Positions 41,074-49,918 of a DNA stretch of 64,000 nt are shown piece after piece. Below the pieces are notes generated by a model. The model saw only the letters and a list, made by a program, of their open reading frames with translations, did not search any database and was not told the origin of the DNA. Within the stretch, counting starts at the first letter, position 1. Every line of letters starts with the position of its first letter. The stretch covers positions 1 through 64,000 of the forward strand of contig URED01000004.1 of assembly GCA_900546785.1 (NCBI GenBank). Reading direction: 5' to 3'. A program made the position numbers and the translations under genes. The DNA is from an uncultured Oscillospiraceae bacterium. GTDB lineage: Bacteria > Bacillota > Clostridia > Oscillospirales > Acutalibacteraceae.

Positions 41074-42729
41074 TTATTCAAAATAATACACGCGCGTTTC
41101 GTAAGGCCTTGTTTTAAAACCATTGCCCTGCACGGTGGGATTTTTGTAGTTGCAAAGAAGCGGTGTGCCCTTTTCAAGATCAAAGCCGGCAGGCGCTTCA
41201 AAGGCAATGTTTTCCTCGGTAAACGAATTGATCACAAGCAGGCGCTTGCCGTTATAACTGCGCTCGTAAACATAAAGTTTATCCGAATTTTTATAATGCT
41301 CCTTATAATCGCCCCATTTTGCAACTTCATTTTCCTTTTTAAATTTTATAAGCGCGCGGTAATGGTTTAAAACGGAATCGGGGTCGTTTTCCTGCGATTC
41401 AACATTGATCTCTTTATAATTCGGATTGACGCAGAACCACGGTTCACCCGTTGTGAAGCCTGCGTTCTTCTCTGCGCTCCACTGCACCGGAGTACGTGCA
41501 TTATCCCGTGTGGATTTGAAGGCAAGCTCCGCGCAGAGCTTTTCGGGAAGATGCATCTTTTCCCTGGCGGTCTTATAATTATTCTGCACAAAACAATCCA
41601 CATAATCCGAAACGCTGTTCAGGCGGATATTGGTCATACCGATCTCCTGCCCCTGATAGATAAACGGCGTGCCCTGCTGGAGCATATACATATTGGCAAG
41701 CATCTTGCCGGATTCCACGCGGTATTTTTCGCTGCCGTAGCGCGAAATGATACGCGGGTGATCGTGGTTTTCTATGTAAAGCGTATTCCAGGCTTTGCCG
41801 TTCAGCTTTTCCTGCCATTTTGAAAAAGCGCGTTTCATTTTTTTGAGGCTGAATTTGGTTTGCAGGTAATCCATGAGAATACAATCCGCGTCCATATGCT
41901 GAAAATGGAACATAAGATCCAGCTCTTTATCTTTGCCGCCTATATATTTAAGCGCATTGCCCGGCGTCATCATAGGCGCTTCGCCTACGGTAAAGCAATC
42001 ATACTGATCCGTGACCGCACGGTATTCACGCAGATATTCATGAACATGAGGGCCGTCCATATAATGCTCCAGCCCGCACGCCGTGGGGATCGGAAAGCCG
42101 TTCGGCAAACCCTCTCTTTTTGAGATGAACGTGATGACGTCCTCGCGGAAGCCGTCCACGCCGAGATCCAGCCAAAAGCGGAGGATATCCTTTACCTCTT
42201 CCCTGACTTTTGGGTTATCATGATTCAGATCCGGCTGTTTTTTGGCGAAAACGTGCAGATAATACTCGTCAAGCTGTGCATCGTACTCCCACGCGCCGCC
42301 CTCAAAGCAGGAGAGCCAGTTGTTCGGCGGGCGCTTACCCCTGCCCCTGCGCCAAAAATAGTAATCGTGATACGGTGAATCTTTATCTTTTGATTTTTTA
42401 AACCATTCGTGCTCATCTGAGGTGTGATTGACAACAAGATCCATAACCACCTTGATGCCGCGCGCATGCGCCTCATCAAGCACTTTTTTGAAGAGCTCCA
42501 TATTGCCGTATTCGGGATTTATGGAGCGGTAATCGGCTATATCGTAGCCGAAATCCGCATTTGGGGAGGGATAGAGCGGCGAGAACCATATACAGTTTAT
42601 GCCCAGGCTTTCAAGATAATCCATTTTGCCCAGCACGCCCTCCAGATCGCCGACGCCGTCTCCGTTGCCGTCACAAAACGAGCGCGGCCATATCTGGTAA
42701 ACAACAAGCTCTTTATACCAATCTTTCAT
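41074..42729 (-). CDS. GH13 oligo-1,6-glucosidase/alpha-glucosidase
   Basis: A 551-residue cytosolic enzyme of the GH13_31-like group. WYKELVVYQIWPRSFCDGNGDG, the MDLVVNHTSDEH region, nucleophile Asp in GVDGFREDVI, acid Glu in FTVGEAP and IENHDHPR are present. It should release glucose from isomalto- or malto-oligosaccharides. The usual GFRMDVI is GFREDVI here. ATG 42729 behind AGAGGTG is used instead of the upstream in-frame start at 42759. It is 68 bases downstream of a GPH transporter gene in the same operon. Confidence 0.93.
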   Translation of the reverse strand: MKDWYKELVVYQIWPRSFCDGNGDGVGDLEGVLGKMDYLESLGINCIWFSPLYPSPNADFGYDIADYRSINPEYGNMELFKKVLDEAHARGIKVVMDLVVNHTSDEHEWFKKSKDKDSPYHDYYFWRRGRGKRPPNNWLSCFEGGAWEYDAQLDEYYLHVFAKKQPDLNHDNPKVREEVKDILRFWLDLGVDGFREDVITFISKREGLPNGFPIPTACGLEHYMDGPHVHEYLREYRAVTDQYDCFTVGEAPMMTPGNALKYIGGKDKELDLMFHFQHMDADCILMDYLQTKFSLKKMKRAFSKWQEKLNGKAWNTLYIENHDHPRIISRYGSEKYRVESGKMLANMYMLQQGTPFIYQGQEIGMTNIRLNSVSDYVDCFVQNNYKTAREKMHLPEKLCAELAFKSTRDNARTPVQWSAEKNAGFTTGEPWFCVNPNYKEINVESQENDPDSVLNHYRALIKFKKENEVAKWGDYKEHYKNSDKLYVYERSYNGKRLLVINSFTEENIAFEAPAGFDLEKGTPLLCNYKNPTVQGNGFKTRPYETRVYYFE

Positions 42730-42797
42730 AAAAAACACCTCTGTTCCGTTCCTGTGCAAAAAGCCGGATAGATTATGTGCAAATTATTTTGCAAACT

Positions 42798-45281
42798 TTA
42801 TTTTTTAGGATTCTTATCCGCCTTTTTTGCTTCTTTATCGTGCTTTTTTTCTTCTTTTTTAAGCGCTTTTTCGGCTTTGAGCTTTTCTTTCATTGCCTTT
42901 TGCTCTTCCTTTAAGGCTTTTTCCTTTTCCGCTTCAAGCCGCGCTTCCTCCTGCGCCCTTATCTTGGCGTCATCGTAAAGAGATTTTATATCTTCATAAT
43001 GGCGGTAGTTCTCTGCCTGCTTAACAAGTTTTACGGCGTCAATATAAGGCTTTGCAAGCTTATTGTAATAAGAATTGTCATCCGTAGCCTTTTTGATCTG
43101 AGCGTCTATCTCTTTTTTCTCTTTTTTAAGCTGCTCACGCCTTGCCTTGAGCTGCGCTAAAAGTGCGGTATTGCGCGCCTTTTTGGCTTTTGAGATCTCC
43201 GCGTCAAGCTTCGTTCGCGCTTCAAGATTATGATCTTCCCTTTCAAAAAGCGATTCAAAAACGGAGGTATCAAACGGCTCTATGTGACCCTGATGCTTTT
43301 CCTCTATTATCTTTTTGCTGTAGATCCTTTCCTTTGCGGATGCGATGGCGGACGCGCGTTCCTCTTTTTGCACTTTTGTATCCTTGGGCATTGCCTTTGC
43401 GCGGGCAAGTTCTTCTCTCAGCTTTTCGTAGGAATCGGCAGTGAGTCCGTCAAGCCCTGCAACCGCAAGCTGCTGAGCCCCTTTGAGCTTGAACTGCCAC
43501 TCGTCCGTATCAAATTTTCTTATTTCCTCCATAACGATCTTTGAGATCTCAATATTATCGTTATATTCCACAGCACCCTTATATAATTTTTTGGCGTCTT
43601 TATTCGCCTGTTTTGTGGCAGCGGATTTGACCGCGGCTTTCATCTTTTTCAGATCTTTCGGCTGCGCCTTTTCAAACTGCGCGGACTCTTCGATCATATC
43701 AATCGTTTCCACGATATCGCGATCTCTGAGCACATGGTTTCCGTAATCCTCAAACAGAGCACGGACCTTAAGCACTTTGATGATGCCGCGCTGGCGTATC
43801 TCCGTCATATCATAAAAGAAATACGGTATAACGTTCATGACCGCGCCCACGACGGACAGGATAACAATAACGGTAAAGACCTCTTTGAAAATATCCGGAA
43901 GATACAGGACATTGTATGGCGACTGACTCATATCCGCCGCTGATTTGCCGGTGATCTCAACGATCTCGCTCATACGCTCTTGCAGCACGGCGTCATTGAT
44001 GCCGAGGCTCTGATACACGGACGGCACCACGCTGCTTGTGGCAAGCGTTACGACCGTACCTATAAGCCCAACGGTTGAGAACATGCCGTCTATTCTTTCG
44101 CCGGTTATGTACTGCTGGTAATCGCGCATATCGGCGTTCATTGCCGGGCCGAGAATAACGCCGAAAGAGGTCATCAGGTAATTCATAAAGAGGACCACGG
44201 CGATAACCCAGATCATATTATCCGGCTGAGATCTTACAACAGGATACAGAAACGCGAGGAAGGCAGCGTTTAAAATATTTGTGACGATAACAACTTTTTT
44301 CTTGCCCCATTTTCTGATTGCGAACGGGGCGGCAAGCATGCCCCAAAGGCTTGCGTTGCCGACGAAAAGACCCAGAAAGCTGAATGCGGCGGGAGAGATA
44401 TCACCCTTGCTGTGATATTCATAACACCAGTTGATCATTTGGCCGTAGGTCGTTTCCAGAAAGCCTACCCAGCCTGCAAGGGAGATGACCCAAAACAGCT
44501 TGTTTTTGGCTACTGCCTTAAGCGCGTCCCAAAACTTTATGCGGATAACATGCGTTTTTGCCTGAACGATCTTTTCCTGCGTGTTTGCATATATGTAGAC
44601 CGAACAGAAAACGCCGATGATTGCAAACGGCGGAAACATCACTCTGTAAACGTTCATATCCGTAATAGACCCGTCCTCCGTTACCAAAGAGGCAATGAAC
44701 GGCAGCACGGCAGTTGCAATAGACGGCGCAAGCGAATATATGACCGATTTGAGTGTTAAAACATCCGCTCTTTCCTGCGTATCGGGAGAAAGCACCATGA
44801 TCAGGTTTTCATACGCCTCATAAAAAAACATATAGAAAAACTGAATTCCTATATTGAACAGCAGAACGATGATACCCTTTACGATTTGGCTTTCTATTTT
44901 TTCATACGGCACCATGACCATGCCGATGACTATGGCGGCGGTAGGAAACGCCATGGACAGCATATAGGGCCTGTACTTGCCCTGCTTGCTTCGGGCATTA
45001 TCAATAATGTTTGCCCTTATAGCGGTTGCCGGGAAAGAAACGATTATGGAAACGGCATAAAGCAGATACATAAAATTCGGCTCTATACCGATCGCGTTGC
45101 CTATGATGAGATTTGTTGTGCTCAGCGTGAGCTGCTGAACACAGTAAATAAGGAAATACATGCCTATTCCGCCAACCGAATATGCCGTGATCTCCTTAAA
45201 AGGCATATACCTGCCGGGCATCGGGCGGCTCCAATACACCTTTGCGTCTGAAACGATCTTACGGATCTTGCTTAAATTCAA
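42798..45281 (-). CDS. GPH-family sugar/cation symporter with a long charged cytosolic tail
   Basis: An 827-residue paralogue of the protein at 18189. The 12-helix GPH part (MPGRYMPFKEITAYSVGGIG, ARSKQGKYRPYML, DMRDYQQYITGERIDGMF) covers about 535 residues. The following 290 residues are Lys/Glu/Ala-rich coiled coil and end in a Lys-rich tail. The transporter and tail both align with the paralogue, so the fusion predates the duplication. TTG 45281 behind AGGAGGGGG is the start. The alpha-glucosidase gene downstream suggests alpha-glucoside import. Confidence 0.85.
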   Translation of the reverse strand: MNLSKIRKIVSDAKVYWSRPMPGRYMPFKEITAYSVGGIGMYFLIYCVQQLTLSTTNLIIGNAIGIEPNFMYLLYAVSIIVSFPATAIRANIIDNARSKQGKYRPYMLSMAFPTAAIVIGMVMVPYEKIESQIVKGIIVLLFNIGIQFFYMFFYEAYENLIMVLSPDTQERADVLTLKSVIYSLAPSIATAVLPFIASLVTEDGSITDMNVYRVMFPPFAIIGVFCSVYIYANTQEKIVQAKTHVIRIKFWDALKAVAKNKLFWVISLAGWVGFLETTYGQMINWCYEYHSKGDISPAAFSFLGLFVGNASLWGMLAAPFAIRKWGKKKVVIVTNILNAAFLAFLYPVVRSQPDNMIWVIAVVLFMNYLMTSFGVILGPAMNADMRDYQQYITGERIDGMFSTVGLIGTVVTLATSSVVPSVYQSLGINDAVLQERMSEIVEITGKSAADMSQSPYNVLYLPDIFKEVFTVIVILSVVGAVMNVIPYFFYDMTEIRQRGIIKVLKVRALFEDYGNHVLRDRDIVETIDMIEESAQFEKAQPKDLKKMKAAVKSAATKQANKDAKKLYKGAVEYNDNIEISKIVMEEIRKFDTDEWQFKLKGAQQLAVAGLDGLTADSYEKLREELARAKAMPKDTKVQKEERASAIASAKERIYSKKIIEEKHQGHIEPFDTSVFESLFEREDHNLEARTKLDAEISKAKKARNTALLAQLKARREQLKKEKKEIDAQIKKATDDNSYYNKLAKPYIDAVKLVKQAENYRHYEDIKSLYDDAKIRAQEEARLEAEKEKALKEEQKAMKEKLKAEKALKKEEKKHDKEAKKADKNPKK

Positions 45282-45503
45282 AGCTCCCCCTCCTTGATAC
45301 ATTAACGATCCAAGCAATACTATAATTATACCACCGAAAAGGCATATAAACTATTATTAAAATACCCAAAAAAGATTGCCGAAATTTAACCATTCTGCCG
45401 ATTGATTTTCCGAATTCATTTTATAAAATTTCCGATTTTTGTATTAACGTGTAATAAAAAGGCGATCTTCCACAGACCGCCATACAATCAAAATTATGCT
45501 TTT

Positions 45504-46300
45504 TTAAACGGAAAGGAGTCTGCGCCGCGTTTTTTTGATAACGAACGGCGCCGCAAACAAAAGCGCTTTTGTGATATTATCCGCGATCATGCAGTACCAA
45601 ACGGCGTTAAGGCCGAGATCCCAAACACGCACGCAAAGGAAAGTAAAGAATATCCTGACCGCCCACATACCCACGGTTTCCACAAAAAAGGAATACCGGG
45701 TTCGCCCAAGGCCGTAAAGGATACCCTCCAGCACGATCATCAACCCGAAAAACGGCTCCGAAAACGCAACGATCTTCAGCATATCCGCGCCGAGCGCGGC
45801 AACCCGCGCATCCGGCGTAAACAGGCGCATCAGCGTGCCGGAGCCGAAATAGAGCAATATGCCGCTGAACAACATTACAGCAATGGTAAGCAAAACACTC
45901 AGCCTGCCTACCTCTTTAAGCTTTTCGCCGTTGCGCTCTCCTCTGGCGTTTCCGATCAGCGTGGACGAGGCGGAGCGCAAGCCGTAGCCCGGCACATAGA
46001 AGATCGTTTCCGCCGTTACCGCAATGGAATGGGCGGCAAAAACCGTTGTGCCCATGCCGGAAACAAGGCTTGCGAACACCACATAGCCAAGGCAGGAAAC
46101 CACACTGCTGCCGAGCACGGGCGAGCCGATGCGAAAATAATCGCGCAAAAGCGGCTTATCCGGGCGGGTACCTTTAAAACGCCATGCAAGTGCTTCATTT
46201 TTAAAGCAGGCATACAGCATAAATATGCCCGAAAGCGAATAAGAAATCGCCGTGGCGATCGCCGCGCCCTCAACGCCCAGCGCAAGCGTTACGCTGCGTC
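45504..46300 (-). pseudogene. MATE-family transporter, 3' half only
   Basis: From LALGVEGAAIATAISYSLSG to the end, this matches the C-terminal half of a MATE pump (about 265 residues, six helices). The N-terminal half is absent. The frame continues upstream only as the out-of-frame reading of the truncated lipoprotein gene, and there is no start signal. The break lies at about 46285-46300. A deletion joining two neighbouring genes explains it. Confidence 0.8.
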
Positions 46301-46492
46301 CACGCCCTGATCTTCCGGGCTGTCTTTTTGCCACTGCCACGCCGGCTGTGCTGCCTGCTGCGTTTCTGACTGCGTTTGCGCCTGTGTAGCCTGCTGCGGG
46401 GACTGCGTAACCACGCTTTCACCGCCGGCCGAACAGGCGTTCAGCGTAAACAGCAGGGCTGCGGCTGCAAACGCTGCTATAAATCTTTTCAT
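46289..46492 (-). pseudogene. Lipoprotein 5' fragment, probably a serine hydrolase (beta-lactamase-like) remnant
   Basis: Sixty-seven residues: lipoprotein signal MKRFIAAFAAAALLFTLNAC, a Gln/Thr linker, then WQWQKDSPEDQGVDAA and a stop. The last part resembles the start of secreted serine hydrolases of the beta-lactamase fold (pattern PEEQGVDS). The stop arises where the sequence switches to MATE codons. The signal and expression elements are intact, so a short lipoprotein may still be made. Confidence 0.65.
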
Positions 46493-46495
46493 AAA

Positions 46496-46563
46496 AACAC
46501 CCCTTTATGAAAACCATTGCGCAGGGGATCCCTGCAAAATCAGTTTAGCACCAAAGGGGTGTT
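46496..46563 (-). promoter_or_regulatory. Long inverted repeat in the lipoprotein leader
   Basis: AACACCCCTTT and AAAGGGGTGTT are perfect 11-base arms around 46 bases that contain a GCAGGG/CCCTGC hairpin. On the minus strand the 3' arm supplies the ribosome binding site (AAGGGGTG) right before TTTTT-ATG. It could regulate translation or be a leader terminator. Confidence 0.5.
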
Positions 46564-46640
46564 ATAGCAAATACTTATTTTGAATGAGCAGTCATAGCTT
46601 TTCTCTATGCCCGAAAACGGCTGCGAATTGCCTGCTTATA

Positions 46641-48074
46641 TCAGCCGAGAATCTCTTTGAGGAGCTTTGTAACTTCCGCTGCCGGGGCTTTGCCTTTTAA
46701 CGCGCGCATACACTGACCGATCAGAAAATTAAAAGACTGCGCCTTGCCGCCTTTGTATTCCTCAACGGCTTTTTGGTTGTTTTTGATAACTTCCTCCACA
46801 ACCGCTTGGATAGCGCCCGTATCGGAAACGACCTCCATATCATGCGCTTTGATATAATCCGCCGGGATAACGTCTTCCTCAAACACAGCTTTGAAAACCT
46901 TTTTTGCCGAATCGCGGCTGATCTTATTTGCACTGAGCAGATTGATGATCTCGCCGAGCGAATCCTGCCTGAAGCTCATATTTTCCGGCAGAGTCTGCGT
47001 ATCATTGAGCATCTTCATAAGCTCGCCCATGATCCAGTTGGCGCTGTCTTTGGGGTTATTTGTGATCTCAACCGTTCTTTCAAACAGGCGCACAAAATAT
47101 ACGCTGGAGCAGATCATGGAGGTATCATACTCGGACAGGCCGAGCTCGTTCTTATAACGCGCTTTTTTAGCGTCCGGCAGTTCCGGCAGATTCCGCCTTA
47201 TGTTTTCCACATATTCCTCTGATAAGCTGATGGGCGGAAGATCGGGATCCGGGAAATATTTATAATCCTGCGCGTCCTCTTTACTTCTCATGGCATGGGA
47301 TTCGCCCTTGGAATCATCCCATCTTCTTGTTTCCTGGACGACCCTGCCGCCGTCCTCAATAATCTCCTGCTGGCGGCGCGCCTCGCTTTCAATGGCGTTA
47401 TGGATCGCCTTAAAGGAGTTTATGTTTTTCATTTCCGTTCTTGTGCCGAGCTTATCGGAACCCTTTTCCATAACGGAAACATTCACGTCCGCGCGCAAAG
47501 AGCCCTCCTGCATCTTGCAATCGGAAACGCCGCAGAACTGAAGGATATCCCTTAATTTTTCAACATACTGCACCGCCTCGTCCGCAGACGCGATATCCGG
47601 CTCCGAAACGATCTCCAGAAGCGGCACGCCGCAGCGGTTGAAATTGACCATCGTGCAGTCATTCCACTCGTCGTGGATCAGCTTGCCTGCATCCTCCTCC
47701 ATATGGATCTCATGGATCCTGACTTTCTTTTTGCCGCCGTTGATACTGTCATCTATCTCAATATAGCCGTTTCTGCAAATGGGCAGATAAAGCTGGCTGA
47801 TCTGATAAGCCTTCGGCAGATCGGGGTAAAAGTAATTTTTTCTGTCAAACTTATTATACATCGTGATCTCGCAGTTGGTGGCAAGGCCGGTCCTGACCGC
47901 GAATTCAAGCACCTTTTTATTGAGCACGGGAAGCGTGCCGGGCATGCCGGAGCATATCTCGCATACATGGGTATTCGGCTCGCCGCCGAATTCGGTTGAG
48001 CAGGAACAGAAGATCTTTGTTTTCGTTGCAAGCTCGGTATGCACTTCAAGTCCGCAAACAGTTGAAAATTCCAT
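46641..48074 (-). CDS. gatB: Aspartyl/glutamyl-tRNA amidotransferase subunit B
   Basis: A 477-residue subunit that binds the misacylated tRNA and carries the kinase site. CGLEVHTELATKTKIFCSCS, CGVPLLEIVSEPDI and the C-terminal YqeY-like tail (QSFNFLIGQCMRALKGKA) are diagnostic. AAGGAGG precedes the ATG. It is the last gene of aspS-gatC-gatA-gatB, 12 bases after gatA. Length is normal. Confidence 0.97.
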   Translation of the reverse strand: MEFSTVCGLEVHTELATKTKIFCSCSTEFGGEPNTHVCEICSGMPGTLPVLNKKVLEFAVRTGLATNCEITMYNKFDRKNYFYPDLPKAYQISQLYLPICRNGYIEIDDSINGGKKKVRIHEIHMEEDAGKLIHDEWNDCTMVNFNRCGVPLLEIVSEPDIASADEAVQYVEKLRDILQFCGVSDCKMQEGSLRADVNVSVMEKGSDKLGTRTEMKNINSFKAIHNAIESEARRQQEIIEDGGRVVQETRRWDDSKGESHAMRSKEDAQDYKYFPDPDLPPISLSEEYVENIRRNLPELPDAKKARYKNELGLSEYDTSMICSSVYFVRLFERTVEITNNPKDSANWIMGELMKMLNDTQTLPENMSFRQDSLGEIINLLSANKISRDSAKKVFKAVFEEDVIPADYIKAHDMEVVSDTGAIQAVVEEVIKNNQKAVEEYKGGKAQSFNFLIGQCMRALKGKAPAAEVTKLLKEILG

Positions 48075-48086
48075 GATTGCGCCTCC

Positions 48087-49553
48087 TTATATACCCGAAG
48101 GTCTTTGTGTATGATAATCGGTAACGCTTTGGAAAGCATTACCCGCTGCAAGCACTGTTTTTTCATCAAACGGCCTGCCTATGAGCTGCATGCCTACGGG
48201 CATACCGCTCTGATCAAAACCGCAGGGCAATGCGAGCGACGGCAAGCCTGCAATATTGATCATGACCGTGTAAATATCGCCCAGATACATGGCAAGCGGA
48301 TCGCTTAAGCCCTCGCCCATTTTGAGCGCCGTTGTGGGCGCAACGGGGCCGAGCAGGAAATCGTATTTTTCAAACGCCTCTGAGAAAGCCTTTACGATCA
48401 GCCCCTTGGCCTTTAACGCCTTATTGTAATAAGCGTCAAAATAACCGCTGGAAAGCACGAAATTACCCAGCATGATGCGCTTTTTGACTTCCATGCCGAA
48501 GCCCTCGGAACGGGATTTTATATAAACGTCGCGCAGGTTGGCGGCATCCGGCGATTTATAGCCGTACTTGATGCCGTCAAATCGTGAAAGATTTGAACAC
48601 GCCTCCGCGCACGCTATGATATAGTATGTGGGGATCGCGTACTTAACGATAGGCATTGCAAACTGCTCTACCTCCGCGCCGAGCGATCTGAGCGTTTGAG
48701 CCGCCTGCATTACGCTTTTGGCAACATCCTCGCTGATTCCCTCGCCGAAGAAGTCGGCGGGAATGCCTACCTTTTTACCTTTTAGATCCGTTGTGTTTTT
48801 GATCTCATCCAGCGTAAACGGATTCGGGTCTGCCGAAGTGCCATCCTTTTCATCTTTTCCGCTGATGACGGAAAACATGGCGGCGCAGTCCAGAGCCGTT
48901 TTGGCAATAGGCCCGATCTGATCGAGCGATGAGGCATACGCAATAAGCCCGTATCTTGAAACGGAACCGTATGTGGGCTTAAGGCCTGTTACGCCGCAGA
49001 ACGAACAGGGCTGGCGGATCGAACCGCCGGTGTCGGAACCGAGGGCGATCACGCTTTCACGGGCGGCTACCGCGGCAGCCGCGCCGCCTGAGGAACCGCC
49101 GGGCACCTTATCTATATCCCACGGATTCTTGGTAGCGCCGTAAAATGAGGTTTCCGTTGTTGAACCCATGGCAAATTCATCCATATTGACTTTTCCGCAG
49201 GGCACCATGCCTGCTGCTGTAAGCTTTTTAACAACAGTTGCATCATACGGCGGCTTAAAATTGTAAAGTATCTTAGACGCGCATGAGGTGATCTCGCCCT
49301 TTGTGCATATATTATCCTTAATTGCAACGGGAACGCCCGCAAGCGGCGATTCGGCGTCACCGGAATCAATAAGTTTCTGAGCCTCCCTCGCCTTTTTCAG
49401 CGCGGCTTCCTTGTCAAAAGCGGTATAGCAGTTATAAGTGCCGTCCTTTTCCTCTATGCTTTTTGCGAGAGCATTTACCGCGTCTTCACAGGAGAACTCT
49501 TTATCTTTGATCTTTTGCGCCACTTGAAGCGCGGTCATTTCATAGATTTCCAT
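48087..49553 (-). CDS. gatA: Aspartyl/glutamyl-tRNA amidotransferase subunit A
   Basis: A 488-residue amidase-signature enzyme that frees ammonia from glutamine or asparagine. The Ser-cisSer-Lys triad lies in PVAIKDNICTKG (Lys), the GGSSGGAAAAVAARE loop and GSDTGGSIRQPC. Length is normal. It starts 10 bases after gatC with AGGAGG before the ATG. Confidence 0.97.
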   Translation of the reverse strand: MEIYEMTALQVAQKIKDKEFSCEDAVNALAKSIEEKDGTYNCYTAFDKEAALKKAREAQKLIDSGDAESPLAGVPVAIKDNICTKGEITSCASKILYNFKPPYDATVVKKLTAAGMVPCGKVNMDEFAMGSTTETSFYGATKNPWDIDKVPGGSSGGAAAAVAARESVIALGSDTGGSIRQPCSFCGVTGLKPTYGSVSRYGLIAYASSLDQIGPIAKTALDCAAMFSVISGKDEKDGTSADPNPFTLDEIKNTTDLKGKKVGIPADFFGEGISEDVAKSVMQAAQTLRSLGAEVEQFAMPIVKYAIPTYYIIACAEACSNLSRFDGIKYGYKSPDAANLRDVYIKSRSEGFGMEVKKRIMLGNFVLSSGYFDAYYNKALKAKGLIVKAFSEAFEKYDFLLGPVAPTTALKMGEGLSDPLAMYLGDIYTVMINIAGLPSLALPCGFDQSGMPVGMQLIGRPFDEKTVLAAGNAFQSVTDYHTQRPSGI

Positions 49554-49563
49554 AAAGCGCCTC

Positions 49564-49854
49564 CTATTCCGTTACGGTCTTGGGAACAACGAACGCGCCG
49601 CCGCTGCTTTCGGGGGCGTTTGCCGTTATCTCTTGCGGGGACATAGAGGGCTTTACCTCATCTTCCCTGAAAACATTGGTTATGGGGAAGGAATGGCTCA
49701 TTGCCTCTACCGAACTTGTATCCAGCTCATTGAGCATATCAATATAACTCAGAATATCCTGAAGCTCGGCGCCCACCTTTTTTTCTTCCTCTTCGGACAA
49801 AGTGATGCGGGCAAGGGATTCAAGATACTGAATGAGATCTGGCGTGATCTGCAT
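49564..49854 (-). CDS. gatC: Aspartyl/glutamyl-tRNA amidotransferase subunit C
   Basis: A 96-residue subunit that wraps around GatA and GatB. It has the N-terminal pattern YLESLARITLSEEEEKKVGAEL and the later RED-V motif (FREDEVKPS). GGAGG lies before the ATG. A GC-rich hairpin (49892-49912) separates it from aspS; without a good T-run it is more likely an attenuator or processing site than a full stop. Confidence 0.95.
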   Translation of the reverse strand: MQITPDLIQYLESLARITLSEEEEKKVGAELQDILSYIDMLNELDTSSVEAMSHSFPITNVFREDEVKPSMSPQEITANAPESSGGAFVVPKTVTE

Positions 49855-49891
49855 AACTCATCCTCCAAACATAATAGCTTAAAAGCACGAT

Positions 49892-49912
49892 CGGGCGCAC
49901 AGGGTGCGCCCG
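49892..49912 (-). terminator. Hairpin between aspS and gatC
   Basis: CGGGCGCAC / GTGCGCCCG with a 3-base loop; on the minus strand ATCGTGCTTTTAAG follows. It may lower transcription into gatCAB. Confidence 0.5.
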
Positions 49913-49918
49913 CTTGGT

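Noticed and set aside
45402-46310. Plus-strand ORF of 302 residues over the MATE remnant
   Set aside because: Antisense to clear MATE codons with a very basic, low-quality composition; no ribosome binding site.
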